A stretch of DNA of 64,000 nucleotides from Myroides phaeus (GCF_009799805.1 NZ_CP047050.1:1502001-1566000); one strand, 5' to 3'. Positions 1 to 9,057 are shown, counted from the first letter of the stretch. Translations and numbers: made by a program. The notes: generated by a model not told the origin, from the sequence alone.

Positions 1-755
1 ATGTTGAAAACTGTTCCGTCTTCAAATAATAAGTATTGTCCTTTTACTCCTTTTAGTTTTCCTTCAAAAGAAGGCGTCTTATCTAAATTTAAACTTTTAA
101 TTTTAGTAGGGAATTGTAAGACAGGATAATCTAAATCAAAAATAGAAGCGTTAGTTTGGTCAAAATAAGGTTGTACTTCTGTAGGAAGTTTGTCTTTTAA
201 ACTGTTTCTGATTTCTTCTAAGTTTGTCTCCAGCACTTCGTTTTGCAACATTTTTCGCCAGTTTGTCTTATCTGTAAACGAATCTTTTAAGGCTACCTCT
301 GTAATTCCTGCTAAGTATCTATTGGGTACTTCTACAATTTCGATTGCCTTAGATGCTCCTTGGTCAATCCATCTTGTAGGAACTTGTGTTTTACGAGTTA
401 CCCCAACTTTTACATCACTTGCTACTGCTAAGTAAACAATATGAGGTTGTAATTGTACTTTTATCTCATATTCCAAGTCACGATCTTCAATACCTAAGTG
501 AGCTTGACTAAGCTCAGGACGCATAATCCAGTCTCCAACAGAAGCACTTTTGTAAAAGCAATCGTAACAGAATCCTTGTCTAAAGATTTTTTTCTCTTGT
601 TCACAGTTTAAACATTCATAACCAACAAAGTCAATCTTAATATTTCTATTAAGGATTTGATTAATATTAATGAAGTTGTTTTTAAATACTAAATAGTATT
701 CAATCGGCTTGTTAAATTCCGTCTGCATTTTGTTTAAAACTCCTTCGTATAGCAT
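1..755 (-). CDS. DUF2797 family protein (3' end cut by window)
   Basis: The reverse strand is open from an ATG at 755 to the window edge (about 251 codons; the C-terminus lies outside). The protein begins MLYEGVLNKMQTEF. Near residues 50-70 it carries two Cys-x-x-Cys pairs (YECLNCE and GFCYDCF), which look like a zinc ribbon, followed by an RKTQVPTRWIDQGA segment. This pattern matches the DUF2797 family, which has no established biochemical role. It is divergent from the GH3 gene, with about 110 bp between the two starts. The family call is from memory of conserved segments. The function is unknown. Confidence 0.75.
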   Translation of the reverse strand, partial: MLYEGVLNKMQTEFNKPIEYYLVFKNNFININQILNRNIKIDFVGYECLNCEQEKKIFRQGFCYDCFYKSASVGDWIMRPELSQAHLGIEDRDLEYEIKVQLQPHIVYLAVASDVKVGVTRKTQVPTRWIDQGASKAIEIVEVPNRYLAGITEVALKDSFTDKTNWRKMLQNEVLETNLEEIRNSLKDKLPTEVQPYFDQTNASIFDLDYPVLQFPTKIKSLNLDKTPSFEGKLKGVKGQYLLFEDGTVFN

Positions 756-767
756 AAATAAAATTGT

Positions 768-775
768 TATTTTTG
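768..775 (+). promoter_or_regulatory. putative -7 element (TATTTTTG) ahead of the GH3 gene
   Basis: The octamer fits the Bacteroidota consensus TAnnTTTG and lies about 90 bp upstream of the GH3-family ATG on the same strand. No good -33 TTTG is visible at the usual 18-20 base spacing, so support is weak. Confidence 0.25.
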
Positions 776-864
776 GATAGGTGGTAAAAGTACGAAAACA
801 TTTTCTACTGCAGATAAACACTTTTCGCACGGAAAAGGTTAGAGATTAGACTAATTGAAAATAT

Positions 865-2376
865 ATGGCATTTACAATTATTAATTCTATTGCGTCTTGG
901 ATTCTAAAAAAGAGAATTCATCAAATAGATTTATTTAGAAAATATCCGAATGAAGTTCAAAATGATTTGTTTTTAAACTTGATGAGAACAAATGAAAAAA
1001 CAGTTTTAGGACAGCAGTTTGGTTATGAAAGTATAAACAACTATGAGACGTTCGCTGAGCGTGTACCCCTTTTTAGGTATGAGGAGTTTGAGCCCTATAT
1101 TGAAAGAGCAAGGAAAGGAGAAAGTAATATCTTCTGGCCTGAACAAATAAGATGGTTTGCTAAATCAAGTGGAACTACTAATGCGAAGAGCAAATTTATT
1201 CCTGTGTCTAATGAGGCATTAGAAAACTGTCATTACAAAGCAGCTAAGGATTTACTGTGCTTATATTTAAACAATAATGAAAACTCACAATTGTTTACAG
1301 GAAAGAGTCTTCGCTTAGGGGGAAGTAAACAGTTATATGAAGATAATAACACTTTCTTTGGCGACTTATCAGCTATTTTAATTGATAATATGCCTTTCTG
1401 GGCTGAGTTTAGTAGCACGCCAAGTAATAAGACGTCTTTGATGTCTGAGTGGGAAAGTAAGATGGATGCTATTATTAAAGAGGTGAGAAATGAAAACGTA
1501 ACAAGTTTTGCAGGAGTACCTTCTTGGATGTTAGTATTGTTTAACCGTGTTATTCAAGAAACAGGTAGAGAAGACTTGCTGGAATTATGGCCTAATGCTG
1601 AGGTGTATTTCCACGGAGGTGTAAGTTTTGAACCCTACAAAGACCAATATAAAAAGTTGTTGCCTAATAGCAATTTCAGATATTACGAAATATACAATGC
1701 CTCTGAAGGATTCTTTGCTATCCAAGATCAGAACGATTGTAATGAACTTTTGTTAATGCTTGATTACGGAATTTTCTACGAGTTTATACCAATGGATACG
1801 TTTGGTACAAGCAATGAAAAGATTATTCCTTTGTCTCAGGTTGAATTAGGAAAGAATTACGCTATTGTTATCACAACAAATGCTGGATTGATTAGATACT
1901 TAATTGGAGATACTGTTCGCTTTACAAGTTTACTTCCTTATCGTATTAAAATTACTGGGCGTACGAAGCACTTTATCAATGTATTTGGAGAGGAGTTAAT
2001 GATAGAGAATACAGATAGAGCATTAGCCAAAACGTGTATTGATTTAGATGCTGAGGTAGCTGAATATACGGTAGCACCTGTTTTTATGCAAGGAAAGGAA
2101 AAAGGAGCTCACGAATGGATCGTTGAGTTTACTAAAGAGCCTAAAGATATAAGAGAGTTTGCCCAAGCCTTAGATAAGAATTTACAAGCATTAAATTCAG
2201 ATTATGAAGCTAAGAGAGCTAATAATATGACCTTAAATCCACTTGTATTTAACAAGGCAAGAAAGAACTTATTTTACGATTGGTTGAAAAAAGGAGATAA
2301 GTTAGGAGGACAGCACAAAGTGCCAAGACTATCTAACGAAAGAAAATTAGTAGAAGAGTTGCTAAAGATGCAGTAG
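865..2376 (+). CDS. GH3-family acyl-adenylating enzyme
   Basis: This 503-residue protein has the GH3 (auxin-responsive promoter family) layout. The ATP-binding KSSGTT motif is near residue 100. YNASEG lies in the middle, followed by YLIGDTVRF and the hinge-like GRTKHFINVFGEEL. Family members adenylate a carboxylic acid and join it to an amine or amino acid. Bacterial members are common in Bacteroidota, but their substrates are mostly unknown. All ATP-site motifs are intact, so it should be active. It stands alone, divergent from the DUF2797 gene, and ends at a strong bidirectional terminator. The family is clear; the substrate cannot be read from the sequence. Confidence 0.85.
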   Translation: MAFTIINSIASWILKKRIHQIDLFRKYPNEVQNDLFLNLMRTNEKTVLGQQFGYESINNYETFAERVPLFRYEEFEPYIERARKGESNIFWPEQIRWFAKSSGTTNAKSKFIPVSNEALENCHYKAAKDLLCLYLNNNENSQLFTGKSLRLGGSKQLYEDNNTFFGDLSAILIDNMPFWAEFSSTPSNKTSLMSEWESKMDAIIKEVRNENVTSFAGVPSWMLVLFNRVIQETGREDLLELWPNAEVYFHGGVSFEPYKDQYKKLLPNSNFRYYEIYNASEGFFAIQDQNDCNELLLMLDYGIFYEFIPMDTFGTSNEKIIPLSQVELGKNYAIVITTNAGLIRYLIGDTVRFTSLLPYRIKITGRTKHFINVFGEELMIENTDRALAKTCIDLDAEVAEYTVAPVFMQGKEKGAHEWIVEFTKEPKDIREFAQALDKNLQALNSDYEAKRANNMTLNPLVFNKARKNLFYDWLKKGDKLGGQHKVPRLSNERKLVEELLKMQ

Positions 2377-2401
2377 CATTTTTTAGTAACTGATAGAAAT
2401 A

Positions 2402-2430
2402 AAAAAACCTCGCTTAGCGAGGTTTTCTTA
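2402..2430. terminator. bidirectional rho-independent terminator
   Basis: An eight-base stem (AACCTCGC/GCGAGGTT, 2406-2424) with a three-base loop is flanked by an A-run on the left and a T-rich run on the right. It therefore serves both the GH3 gene and the convergent small lipoprotein gene. Confidence 0.85.
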
Positions 2431-2451
2431 TTTTATGAATAGTTTTGCTAA

Positions 2452-2679
2452 TTATTTAGCAGCTTCTTCAGTTTTTACTTCTTCTGTAGCTGGAGCTTCA
2501 GTAGTAGCCTCTTCAGTAACTTCTTCTGTAACAACTTCTTCAGTAGCTGGAGCTACTTCTTCAGTTACAGTTTCAACTGTAGTTTCTTCTTGAGCTGGTT
2601 CTGTTGCAGTTTCTTTACAAGATACGAAAGATACTCCCATCATTGCTACTAAAGCGATGCTTAATGCGATTTTTTTCAT
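2452..2679 (-). CDS. small acidic Glu/Thr-rich lipoprotein, 75 aa
   Basis: The first 20 residues are a lipoprotein signal peptide, and the lipobox FVSC puts the lipidated cysteine at position 21. The mature part is about 54 residues of low complexity, almost entirely E, T, V, A and P, with repeated units such as TEEV and APATEE. It has no hydrophobic core and should be disordered and highly negative. I recognise no family. Initiation at the ATG is supported by the lysine-rich n-region and by a -7 promoter element about 37 bp upstream. It may be an envelope spacer or surface-charge protein, which is inference only. Confidence 0.7.
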   Translation of the reverse strand: MKKIALSIALVAMMGVSFVSCKETATEPAQEETTVETVTEEVAPATEEVVTEEVTEEATTEAPATEEVKTEEAAK

Positions 2680-2715
2680 TTTACTAAATTATAAAAGTTA
2701 ATTATTAATTCGAGA

Positions 2716-2723
2716 CAAATATA
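2716..2723 (-). promoter_or_regulatory. -7 element (TATATTTG) of the small lipoprotein gene
   Basis: On the reverse strand this reads TATATTTG, an exact match to TAnnTTTG. It would give a leader of about 30 bases. The -33 box is not evident. Confidence 0.45.
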
Positions 2724-2808
2724 TAACTTTTTTGATTCGATTATATTTTTTGTAAAAAAAAAATATAATTTTTTTAGCTTAGTAATTTATTGAAAATCAA
2801 CACTTTGT

Positions 2809-4962
2809 TTATTTGTTTTTCTTAGGGTGAACCAATTTCATTTCTTCAATTAGGTGTTTTGCATCTGCAAACTTGTCTACGATGAATAAAATGTATCTTG
2901 CGTCAACCATAATGTTACGACAAATTGAAGGATCGTAGTAAATATCACTCATTGTTCCTTCCCAAACTCTATCGAAGTTTAATCCAATTAAGTTACCATG
3001 TGCATCTAATGCTGGACTTCCTGAATTACCTCCTGTTGTATGGTTTGTTGCAATAAAGTTTACTGGTAATTTACCGTTGTCAGCATATACTCCGTAATCT
3101 TTATTATTGTACAATTCGATTAATTTAGATGGTACATCAAATTCATAATCACCAGGTACATATTTCTCCATAATTCCATCAAAATGTGTTACTGGCTCAT
3201 AGTATGTAGCATCTTTAGGAAAATATCCGTCTACTTTACCATAAGTAACACGTAATGTACTGTTAGCATCTGGGAAAATTCTTGCATCTGGGTATAATTC
3301 TAATTGAGCTTTCATATATGTACGTTGTAAAGCAGCAATCTCACGATCTAATTCTTCATATTTAGGTAATATGTTAGTTAGGTAGTTTTCGATTAATCCT
3401 TTTGCAAATACGTATCCTTTATCATTGTTAAGGTTTGCTTGTACTTGTTTAGCATCTCCTTTTAATAACTCTTGTAATCCTTCGTATGAAGTTAATTTAC
3501 TATTGTTATAGATATCTTTAGTAATTGCTTTTACATCAGCATTTACTAATGATTTTGGTAAAAATGCTTTAGGAGCATCAGTAGCATATAATGAAACAAT
3601 AGATTCAAATACTTTCTCATCTACTACTTTGCTGTAGTTTTTGTAGAAACGCTCTTGTCCGTTGATTAAGTTTGCTTTTCTTGATTCAAATGATTGCTCG
3701 TTGTTAAATGTTTTTTCTAAAGCATAAACTCTCCAAGCAGAAGCTAATAATTCAGCATTACGCATTCCGATTTCTGTAAAGTAATCTCTACTGATAGCAT
3801 AAGGTGCAATAGCAGCATATAACTTTTCGAATTCAGGTAAGATATTAGCGTACGCTTTTGTGTTTTTATTTTTCTTTGCTCTCTCAATAAAGTCTTTTTC
3901 AAAAGCTTTTTTAGCCGCAACAGCATTTGTTTTTTTCAACCCTTGGCTTTCTCCAATCCATTTTTTCCAATAGTTTGCAGTACTTGCAAATTTAGAAGCA
4001 TATTGAATTTTGATACCTTGGTCTGCACGCATAAATTCGTCAGTAATTTTTAACGCTTTATCGCGGATTCCAATTCTCACTGGATTTAAGTCGTTTACAA
4101 TTTGCTCTACAGCAAATGATGGTAAATACTCTTGTGTTCTACCAGGGTAACCAAATACCATAGTAAAATCTCCTTCTTCAATTCCGTCTAATGAAATAGG
4201 GAAGAAGTGTTTTGGACGGTAAGGAACGTTGTCTTTTGAGTAATTAGCAGGCTTGTTGTCTTTATCTGCATAGATACGGAATAAAGCAAAGTCTCCTGTA
4301 TGACGTGGCCAAACCCAGTTGTCAGTATCAGATCCGAATTTACCTACTGATGAAGGTGGTGCACCTACTAAACGAACGTCAGTAAATGTTTCTGTAACAA
4401 ATAAGATGTATTGGTTTCCTTCATAGAAAGATTTAATCTTATTTTCTTGCCATTTCTCTTTTGGAAAAGAAGCAACAGTTGCACTAATATTTTTGTTTAT
4501 TTTTTCTCTTTTTACGATTTCAGAGTCCTTGTCTTTGATTCCGGCCATTACTTCTTTCGTTACGTCTTCAATACGTACGATAAAAGTAACCTCTAAATTT
4601 TCGTTAGGTAATTCTTGCGCTTGTGATTTTGCCCAGAATCCATTTGCTAAGTAGTCGTTTTCAACAGATGAGTGTGATTGAATTTGACCATATCCACAGT
4701 GGTGGTTTGTAAGTAATAAACCTTGTGGAGAAATAACTTCAGATGAACATCCACCATTGAAATGAGGAACAGCATCTTTCATACTTGAGTTGTTCACATC
4801 ATAAATGTCTTTTACTGACATCTGCATACCAAGGCTTTTCATCTCAGTTTCGTTCATCCCTTCTAATAATGAAGGAATCCACATCCCTCCTTGTTGCGCG
4901 TAGATAGGAAGTGCTACCAGAACAACAAGTGCCTTAAATAGATTTTTAATTTTTCGATTCAT
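2809..4962 (-). CDS. dpp11: S46-family dipeptidyl-peptidase, DPP11 type (Asp/Glu-specific)
   Basis: This 717-residue exported serine peptidase removes dipeptides from the N-terminus of oligopeptides in the periplasm. It has a signal peptide (about residues 1-22, ending in YAQ), the catalytic His in TNHHCGYG (His88), an Asp in HTGDFALFR and the nucleophile Ser647 in GGNSGSP. Exactly 18 residues after that Ser is Arg665, in NFDRVWEG. In Porphyromonas gingivalis DPP11 the equivalent Arg673 selects acidic P1 residues, whereas DPP7 has Gly. The DPP11 assignment rests on that residue. The gene is monocistronic with a CA-rich leader. Confidence 0.88.
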   Translation of the reverse strand: MNRKIKNLFKALVVLVALPIYAQQGGMWIPSLLEGMNETEMKSLGMQMSVKDIYDVNNSSMKDAVPHFNGGCSSEVISPQGLLLTNHHCGYGQIQSHSSVENDYLANGFWAKSQAQELPNENLEVTFIVRIEDVTKEVMAGIKDKDSEIVKREKINKNISATVASFPKEKWQENKIKSFYEGNQYILFVTETFTDVRLVGAPPSSVGKFGSDTDNWVWPRHTGDFALFRIYADKDNKPANYSKDNVPYRPKHFFPISLDGIEEGDFTMVFGYPGRTQEYLPSFAVEQIVNDLNPVRIGIRDKALKITDEFMRADQGIKIQYASKFASTANYWKKWIGESQGLKKTNAVAAKKAFEKDFIERAKKNKNTKAYANILPEFEKLYAAIAPYAISRDYFTEIGMRNAELLASAWRVYALEKTFNNEQSFESRKANLINGQERFYKNYSKVVDEKVFESIVSLYATDAPKAFLPKSLVNADVKAITKDIYNNSKLTSYEGLQELLKGDAKQVQANLNNDKGYVFAKGLIENYLTNILPKYEELDREIAALQRTYMKAQLELYPDARIFPDANSTLRVTYGKVDGYFPKDATYYEPVTHFDGIMEKYVPGDYEFDVPSKLIELYNNKDYGVYADNGKLPVNFIATNHTTGGNSGSPALDAHGNLIGLNFDRVWEGTMSDIYYDPSICRNIMVDARYILFIVDKFADAKHLIEEMKLVHPKKNK

Positions 4963-5539
4963 ATGTGTGTGTTAGTTAGAATTGAATTGGTTGGCAAGAT
5001 ACAATTTAAAGTCTAAAAGGTAAAGTGGTTTTGTTATCAGTACGTGGAACGGCGATTTTAAAGGGAGATGAGAGAGGTATAGTGTATTTACGGTGATATG
5101 TTGATAGTGTTGTAAGAATTAGTAAAGAACACATTATAATGTAGTTTTAAACGTACCACGTTCGACACATCTACCACTCAAGTCCCACAGAAGTTCGGAA
5201 AACAAGCCTTTTTCCCGAAGGTGTCTGGTACTTGTGTGGTATTTGTCTGAAACAAGTATAAAAGAAGTGTGTAATGACAGTACTATTTAACTTATATAGA
5301 ACTCCTGTTATTATATAGCATACGTTAATTAATGAAAAGATGTTTTCAATGGTAGTAAAAGCGTCGTACTTCTTGAGTTTATTGGTTACTAAAAGATTAG
5401 TAAAAATAGAGATGTCAATATTTGGTGTATAGATATGTTAATGCAATAAATAGTGGTGTGTTAAGCTTTTTAAAAATTCATTTATTTCCAATAATAATAT
5501 TTAACTTGTTGAGGTATAAACTTATAAAAGGTAGATAAA
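4963..5539. other. 577-bp intergenic region with a large hairpin
   Basis: This lies between the divergent DPP11 and aldo/keto reductase genes. I find no convincing gene. The left-centre part (about 5150-5245) is richer in G and C than its surroundings and holds the inverted repeat described separately. The remainder is AT-rich and featureless. Confidence 0.6.
5172..5241. repeat. 27-bp inverted repeat / long imperfect hairpin
   Basis: The left arm (5172-5198) and right arm (5215-5241) are the same length and match at 21 of 27 positions when one is reverse-complemented, around a 16-base loop. The outermost 12 bases pair at 11 positions, and the innermost five pair perfectly (TTCGG/CCGAA). Alternative outer pairings exist (GTACC at 5153 with GGTAC at 5227; GACAC at 5164 with GTGTC at 5221), so the region could switch between folds. 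It may be a structured RNA, a palindromic repeat unit or a decayed mobile element; I cannot tell which. Confidence 0.55.
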
Positions 5540-6379
5540 ATGAATACTTATAAATTAGGAAATGGCGTGTTAATTCCAAAAGTAGGTTTTGGAACTTGGC
5601 AAGCAGCTGAAGGAGAAGAAGCTGTAAATTCTGTAAAAACAGCTTTAGAGTTGGGGTATAGACATATAGATACTGCTTTTTTCTACAAAAATGAGGTTAG
5701 TGTTGGTAAAGGGATCAAGGCGTCAGGTGTTGACCGTAAAGAGATTTTTGTAACAACTAAGGTTTGGAATTCTGAGCGTGGTTTTGAAAAAGCATTAGAG
5801 GCTTTTGATGTTTCTTTAAAAAACTTAGGTTTAGATTATATAGATATGTTTTTAATTCACTGGCCTGCGAGTGAAAACCAATTTGAAAATTGGAAAGAAT
5901 TAAATGCTGAAACGTGGAGAGCATTAGAAAAGTTGTATGCAGACGGAAAAGTGCGTGCTATTGGAGTTAGTAATTTCTATGTATCGCATTTATCAGCTTT
6001 GTTAGAAACAGCAAAAGTAAAACCAATGGTAAACCAAATTGAATTTCACCCAGGGATGACACAAAATGAAGTGGTTGATTTTTGTGTAAAAAACGATATC
6101 TTAATTGAAGCTTGGAGTCCACTTGGTCGTGGAAATGTGTTAGACAATGAAGTATTAGTTGCATTAGCTGCTAAATATAAAGTATCAGTGCCTCAATTAT
6201 GTATTCGTTGGATTGTACAAAAAGGACATTTGCCATTGCCTAAATCTGTAACACCTGAGCGTATTAAAGCAAATCTTGATATTTATGATTTTGAAATTAG
6301 TCAAGAAGATATTGCGGCGATAGATAATTTGCCTTATATTGGTGGCTCGGGATTACATCCTGATAAAGTTGACTTTTAA
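5540..6379 (+). CDS. aldo/keto reductase
   Basis: This is a 279-residue NADPH-dependent oxidoreductase of the AKR superfamily (TIM barrel). The catalytic tetrad is complete: Asp44 and Tyr49 in HIDTAFFYKNE, Lys74 in VTTKVW, and His107 in LIHWP. The cofactor-binding LPLPKSVTPERIKAN segment lies near the C-terminus. Length and motifs fit the 2,5-diketo-gluconate-reductase-like subgroup, which reduces a range of aldehydes and ketones. The physiological substrate is unknown. The gene stands alone and ends at a long hairpin terminator. Confidence 0.9.
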   Translation: MNTYKLGNGVLIPKVGFGTWQAAEGEEAVNSVKTALELGYRHIDTAFFYKNEVSVGKGIKASGVDRKEIFVTTKVWNSERGFEKALEAFDVSLKNLGLDYIDMFLIHWPASENQFENWKELNAETWRALEKLYADGKVRAIGVSNFYVSHLSALLETAKVKPMVNQIEFHPGMTQNEVVDFCVKNDILIEAWSPLGRGNVLDNEVLVALAAKYKVSVPQLCIRWIVQKGHLPLPKSVTPERIKANLDIYDFEISQEDIAAIDNLPYIGGSGLHPDKVDF

Positions 6380-6420
6380 GTATCATATACTTTCAATGAG
6401 TAATTATTAATTCATATATC

Positions 6421-6465
6421 AAAAAAGGTAAATAAACATTGTGTTCATTTACCTTTTTGTTTTTT
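6421..6465. terminator. bidirectional terminator
   Basis: A long AT-rich hairpin pairs AAAAAGGTAAAT... with ...ATTTACCTTTTT (one mismatch, three-base loop) and is followed by a T-run. It sits between the converging aldo/keto reductase and Kdo transferase genes. Confidence 0.8.
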
Positions 6466-7699
6466 ATGAAATATGCTTCATTATTTTTTTAGTGGCTTCT
6501 TTATTCTTTAAAATAAAGTGGCTACTGATAGCACCTAACTTTTCTTTTGTAGTAGTATCTGTCAGTAATTTGTCAAAAGTATCGTTTAATTCCTCTTGGT
6601 TGTTTACTACTAAGCAACTTCCTAATGCTACAAGGTCTTTTGCTTCTTGAAACTTCTTGTATTTTGGACCAATGACAACTGGAACGCCAAAAGTAGCTGC
6701 TTCTAATATATTGTGTATTCCTGCTCCAAACCCTCCTCCGATATAAGCAATATCAGCATAACTGTAAGCTTTTGTCAATAAACTGTAAGCGTCAATTATA
6801 TATACATTGTATTCACTTAGGTTTTTACCTTGGTGCTGGCTGTGTAATATAGTTGGTTTTTTTAGGCTGTTTTGCAATTGAGCTATTTGTTCCGTTTTAA
6901 TGTTGTGAGGAGCAAAGACAAAACGCAATGACGAGTCTGTGTTATTATTGATATACGTAGTAATGAATTTTTCGTCTTCAGGCCACGAACTACCAATTAC
7001 AATAGTCTTGGTTTGTTTGTTGTTGGTAAACTCATCTAAGAAGTCAAGTTTATTGTTGTTTTCTAATATTTGAGACACACGATCAAAACGGGTATCTCCT
7101 ACAACTTCAACCTGTGTAAAGTTCAGTTGGTTTAAAAGTTGTTTTGATATGTCGTTTTGCACGAAGAAATAAGTGAAAGCTTGCAATGCTTTGCGATAAA
7201 ACCCACCATACCATTTAAAGAATACTTGGTTTGAACGTAGAATTCCGGATACTAAATAAGTAGGGATATTTTTTTTGCGTAGTTGGTTTAGGTAGTTTGG
7301 CCAATATTCGTATTTAACGAAAAAGGCTTTTTCAGGGTGAACTTGCTTTAAAAATTGCTGCGCATTAGTTAATGTGTCCATTGGTAGATACAATGTGGCA
7401 TCGGCAATTGAATTGTTCTTTTTAACTTCATATCCAGAAGGGGAGAAGAAAGTAAGTACTATTTTATGGGTTGGAAATTTACTTTTTAGTTGTTCCATTA
7501 ATGGTAATCCTTGTTCGTACTCTCCTAATGAAGCAACGTGAACCCAAAACACTTTATCAGAGGGTTTGATTTTTTCTTCTAAAATTGTGAAAGACTCTTT
7601 TCTACCCTGTACAAAAAAGTTGATTTTTTTATTAAAAAGGGCTATAATCTGAAGAAAGAATATTGAAACGTAAGTCAGTATATTGTATAGAAAAAACAT
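6464..7699 (-). CDS. waaA: 3-deoxy-D-manno-octulosonic acid (Kdo) transferase
   Basis: This 411-residue GT30 glycosyltransferase adds Kdo from CMP-Kdo to lipid A precursors at the inner face of the cytoplasmic membrane. The N-terminus is one membrane anchor (about residues 1-22). The family base is in VASLGEYEQG, with the usual PFFSPSG-like segment (TFFSPSGYE) and VKYEYWPN further on. The C-terminal half has GIHNILEAATFGVPVVIGP, the nucleotide-sugar-binding part of the GT-B fold. Length is normal. It diverges from the sugar aminotransferase gene, which suits an LPS or cell-surface glycan locus. Confidence 0.93.
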   Translation of the reverse strand: MFFLYNILTYVSIFFLQIIALFNKKINFFVQGRKESFTILEEKIKPSDKVFWVHVASLGEYEQGLPLMEQLKSKFPTHKIVLTFFSPSGYEVKKNNSIADATLYLPMDTLTNAQQFLKQVHPEKAFFVKYEYWPNYLNQLRKKNIPTYLVSGILRSNQVFFKWYGGFYRKALQAFTYFFVQNDISKQLLNQLNFTQVEVVGDTRFDRVSQILENNNKLDFLDEFTNNKQTKTIVIGSSWPEDEKFITTYINNNTDSSLRFVFAPHNIKTEQIAQLQNSLKKPTILHSQHQGKNLSEYNVYIIDAYSLLTKAYSYADIAYIGGGFGAGIHNILEAATFGVPVVIGPKYKKFQEAKDLVALGSCLVVNNQEELNDTFDKLLTDTTTKEKLGAISSHFILKNKEATKKIMKHIS

Positions 7700-7749
7700 A
7701 TGAAAATCTTTATAAAGCGAAATTACGTTTCTTTTGAGAAAGATTGAGC

Positions 7750-7776
7750 TTTGACGTTAAGAATTTATTATTTTTG
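7750..7776 (+). promoter_or_regulatory. putative promoter of the DegT-family gene
   Basis: TTTG at 7750-7753 and TATTTTTG at 7769-7776 match the Bacteroidota -33 and -7 elements. The spacing of 15 bases is shorter than usual, so this is tentative. Confidence 0.35.
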
Positions 7777-7869
7777 TAAGGATAATGAATATCGAAATAT
7801 ATAGTTGTTTTTGCAGTTAATTTTTTGATTATCAGTAAAGATGGCTTTAAGATACTAAAGACAATTAGG

Positions 7870-9000
7870 ATGAAAAAAATTCAAATGGTTGACTTGAAAA
7901 GTCAATATGAAGGGATTAAAGAACAAGTGAATCAATCGATTCAAGAGATTTTAGAATCTTCAGCTTATATTAATGGACCTCAAGTTCATTCTTTTCAAGC
8001 AAGTTTAGAAGAGTACACAGGGTCAAAACACGTTATTCCTTGTGCTAATGGAACTGATGCGTTACAAATTGCAATGATGGGACTTGGTTTAAAACCAGGT
8101 GATGAGGTAATCACTGCAGACTTTACGTTTGCTGCAACTGTTGAGGTTATTGGTTTGTTACAATTAACTCCTGTTTTAGTTGATGTATGTCCAGAGACTT
8201 TTAATATCTCTATTGACGCACTTAAAAAAGCAATTACTCCTAAAACTAAAGCGATTGTACCTGTTCACTTATTTGGACAAGCAGCAAATATGGAAGCGAT
8301 TATGGAGATTGCAAAAGAGCATAATTTGTTCGTAATCGAAGATAATGCGCAAGGTATTGGTGCTAACTATGCTTTCGCTGATGGTAAAAAAGCTAAAACG
8401 GGTGCAATTGGACACGTTGCTGCTACTTCTTTCTTCCCATCTAAAAACTTAGGTTGTTATGGAGATGGTGGTGCTATTTTTACTAATGATGACGAATTAG
8501 CTCACGTTATTAGAGGAATTGTTAACCACGGTATGTACGAACGTTACCACCACGATGTAATTGGAGTTAATTCTCGTTTAGATAGTATTCAAGCTGCTGT
8601 TTTAAATGCTAAATTACCTAATTTGGATACTTATAACAATGCACGTCGTGCTGCTGCAAAAGCATATTCTACTGCTTTAGCGAATCATCCAAATATCGTT
8701 ACTCCTAAAATTGAAGGAGAAGAGGATAGTCACGTATTCCACCAATACACATTGCGTATTGTGAATGCTGATAGAAATGGATTAATGGCTCACTTACAGT
8801 CTAAAGATATTCCTTGTGCAATCTATTACCCAATTCCATTGCACAAACAAAAAGCTTATTTAGATCCGCGTTATAAAGAAGAAGATTTCCCTGTAACTAA
8901 TCAATTAGTACAAGAAGTATTATCTCTTCCAATGCACTCTGAATTAGAGGCTGAGCAAATCAAGTTTATTACAGACGAAATTTTAGCTTTCTTAGGATAG
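7870..9000 (+). CDS. DegT/DnrJ/EryC1/StrS-family PLP aminotransferase
   Basis: This 376-residue nucleotide-sugar aminotransferase has a PLP-binding lysine in FFPSKNLGCYGDGG. NGTDALQIA and TFAATVEV form the cofactor pocket, and EDNAQGIGA carries the pyridoxal-contacting Asp. It is closest in feel to enzymes that make 3-amino sugars for surface glycans (WbpE/WlbC-like), which suits its place beside Kdo transferase; the exact sugar is inference. I take the ATG at 7870 (MKKIQMVDLKSQY), because the in-frame TTG at 7825 adds 15 residues with no family counterpart. Confidence 0.88.
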   Translation: MKKIQMVDLKSQYEGIKEQVNQSIQEILESSAYINGPQVHSFQASLEEYTGSKHVIPCANGTDALQIAMMGLGLKPGDEVITADFTFAATVEVIGLLQLTPVLVDVCPETFNISIDALKKAITPKTKAIVPVHLFGQAANMEAIMEIAKEHNLFVIEDNAQGIGANYAFADGKKAKTGAIGHVAATSFFPSKNLGCYGDGGAIFTNDDELAHVIRGIVNHGMYERYHHDVIGVNSRLDSIQAAVLNAKLPNLDTYNNARRAAAKAYSTALANHPNIVTPKIEGEEDSHVFHQYTLRIVNADRNGLMAHLQSKDIPCAIYYPIPLHKQKAYLDPRYKEEDFPVTNQLVQEVLSLPMHSELEAEQIKFITDEILAFLG

Positions 9001-9020
9001 TTTTATTTCCGTTTAGATAT

Positions 9021-9054
9021 AAAAAAAGCAGACTTATAAAGTCTGCTTTTTTTA
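9021..9054. terminator. bidirectional terminator
   Basis: The stem AGCAGACTT/AAGTCTGCT has a short ATA-type loop, an A-run before it and a T-run after it. It lies between the converging aminotransferase and Bcr/CflA transporter genes. Confidence 0.88.
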
Positions 9055-9057
9055 TGT

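Noticed and set aside
1233-1418. Reverse-strand open frame inside the GH3 gene (one of many similar cases)
   Set aside because: Antisense shadow of a clearly coding frame with complete family motifs.
7825-7869. TTG start 15 codons upstream for the DegT-family enzyme
   Set aside because: The extra residues match nothing in the family; the ATG at 7870 gives the normal N-terminus.
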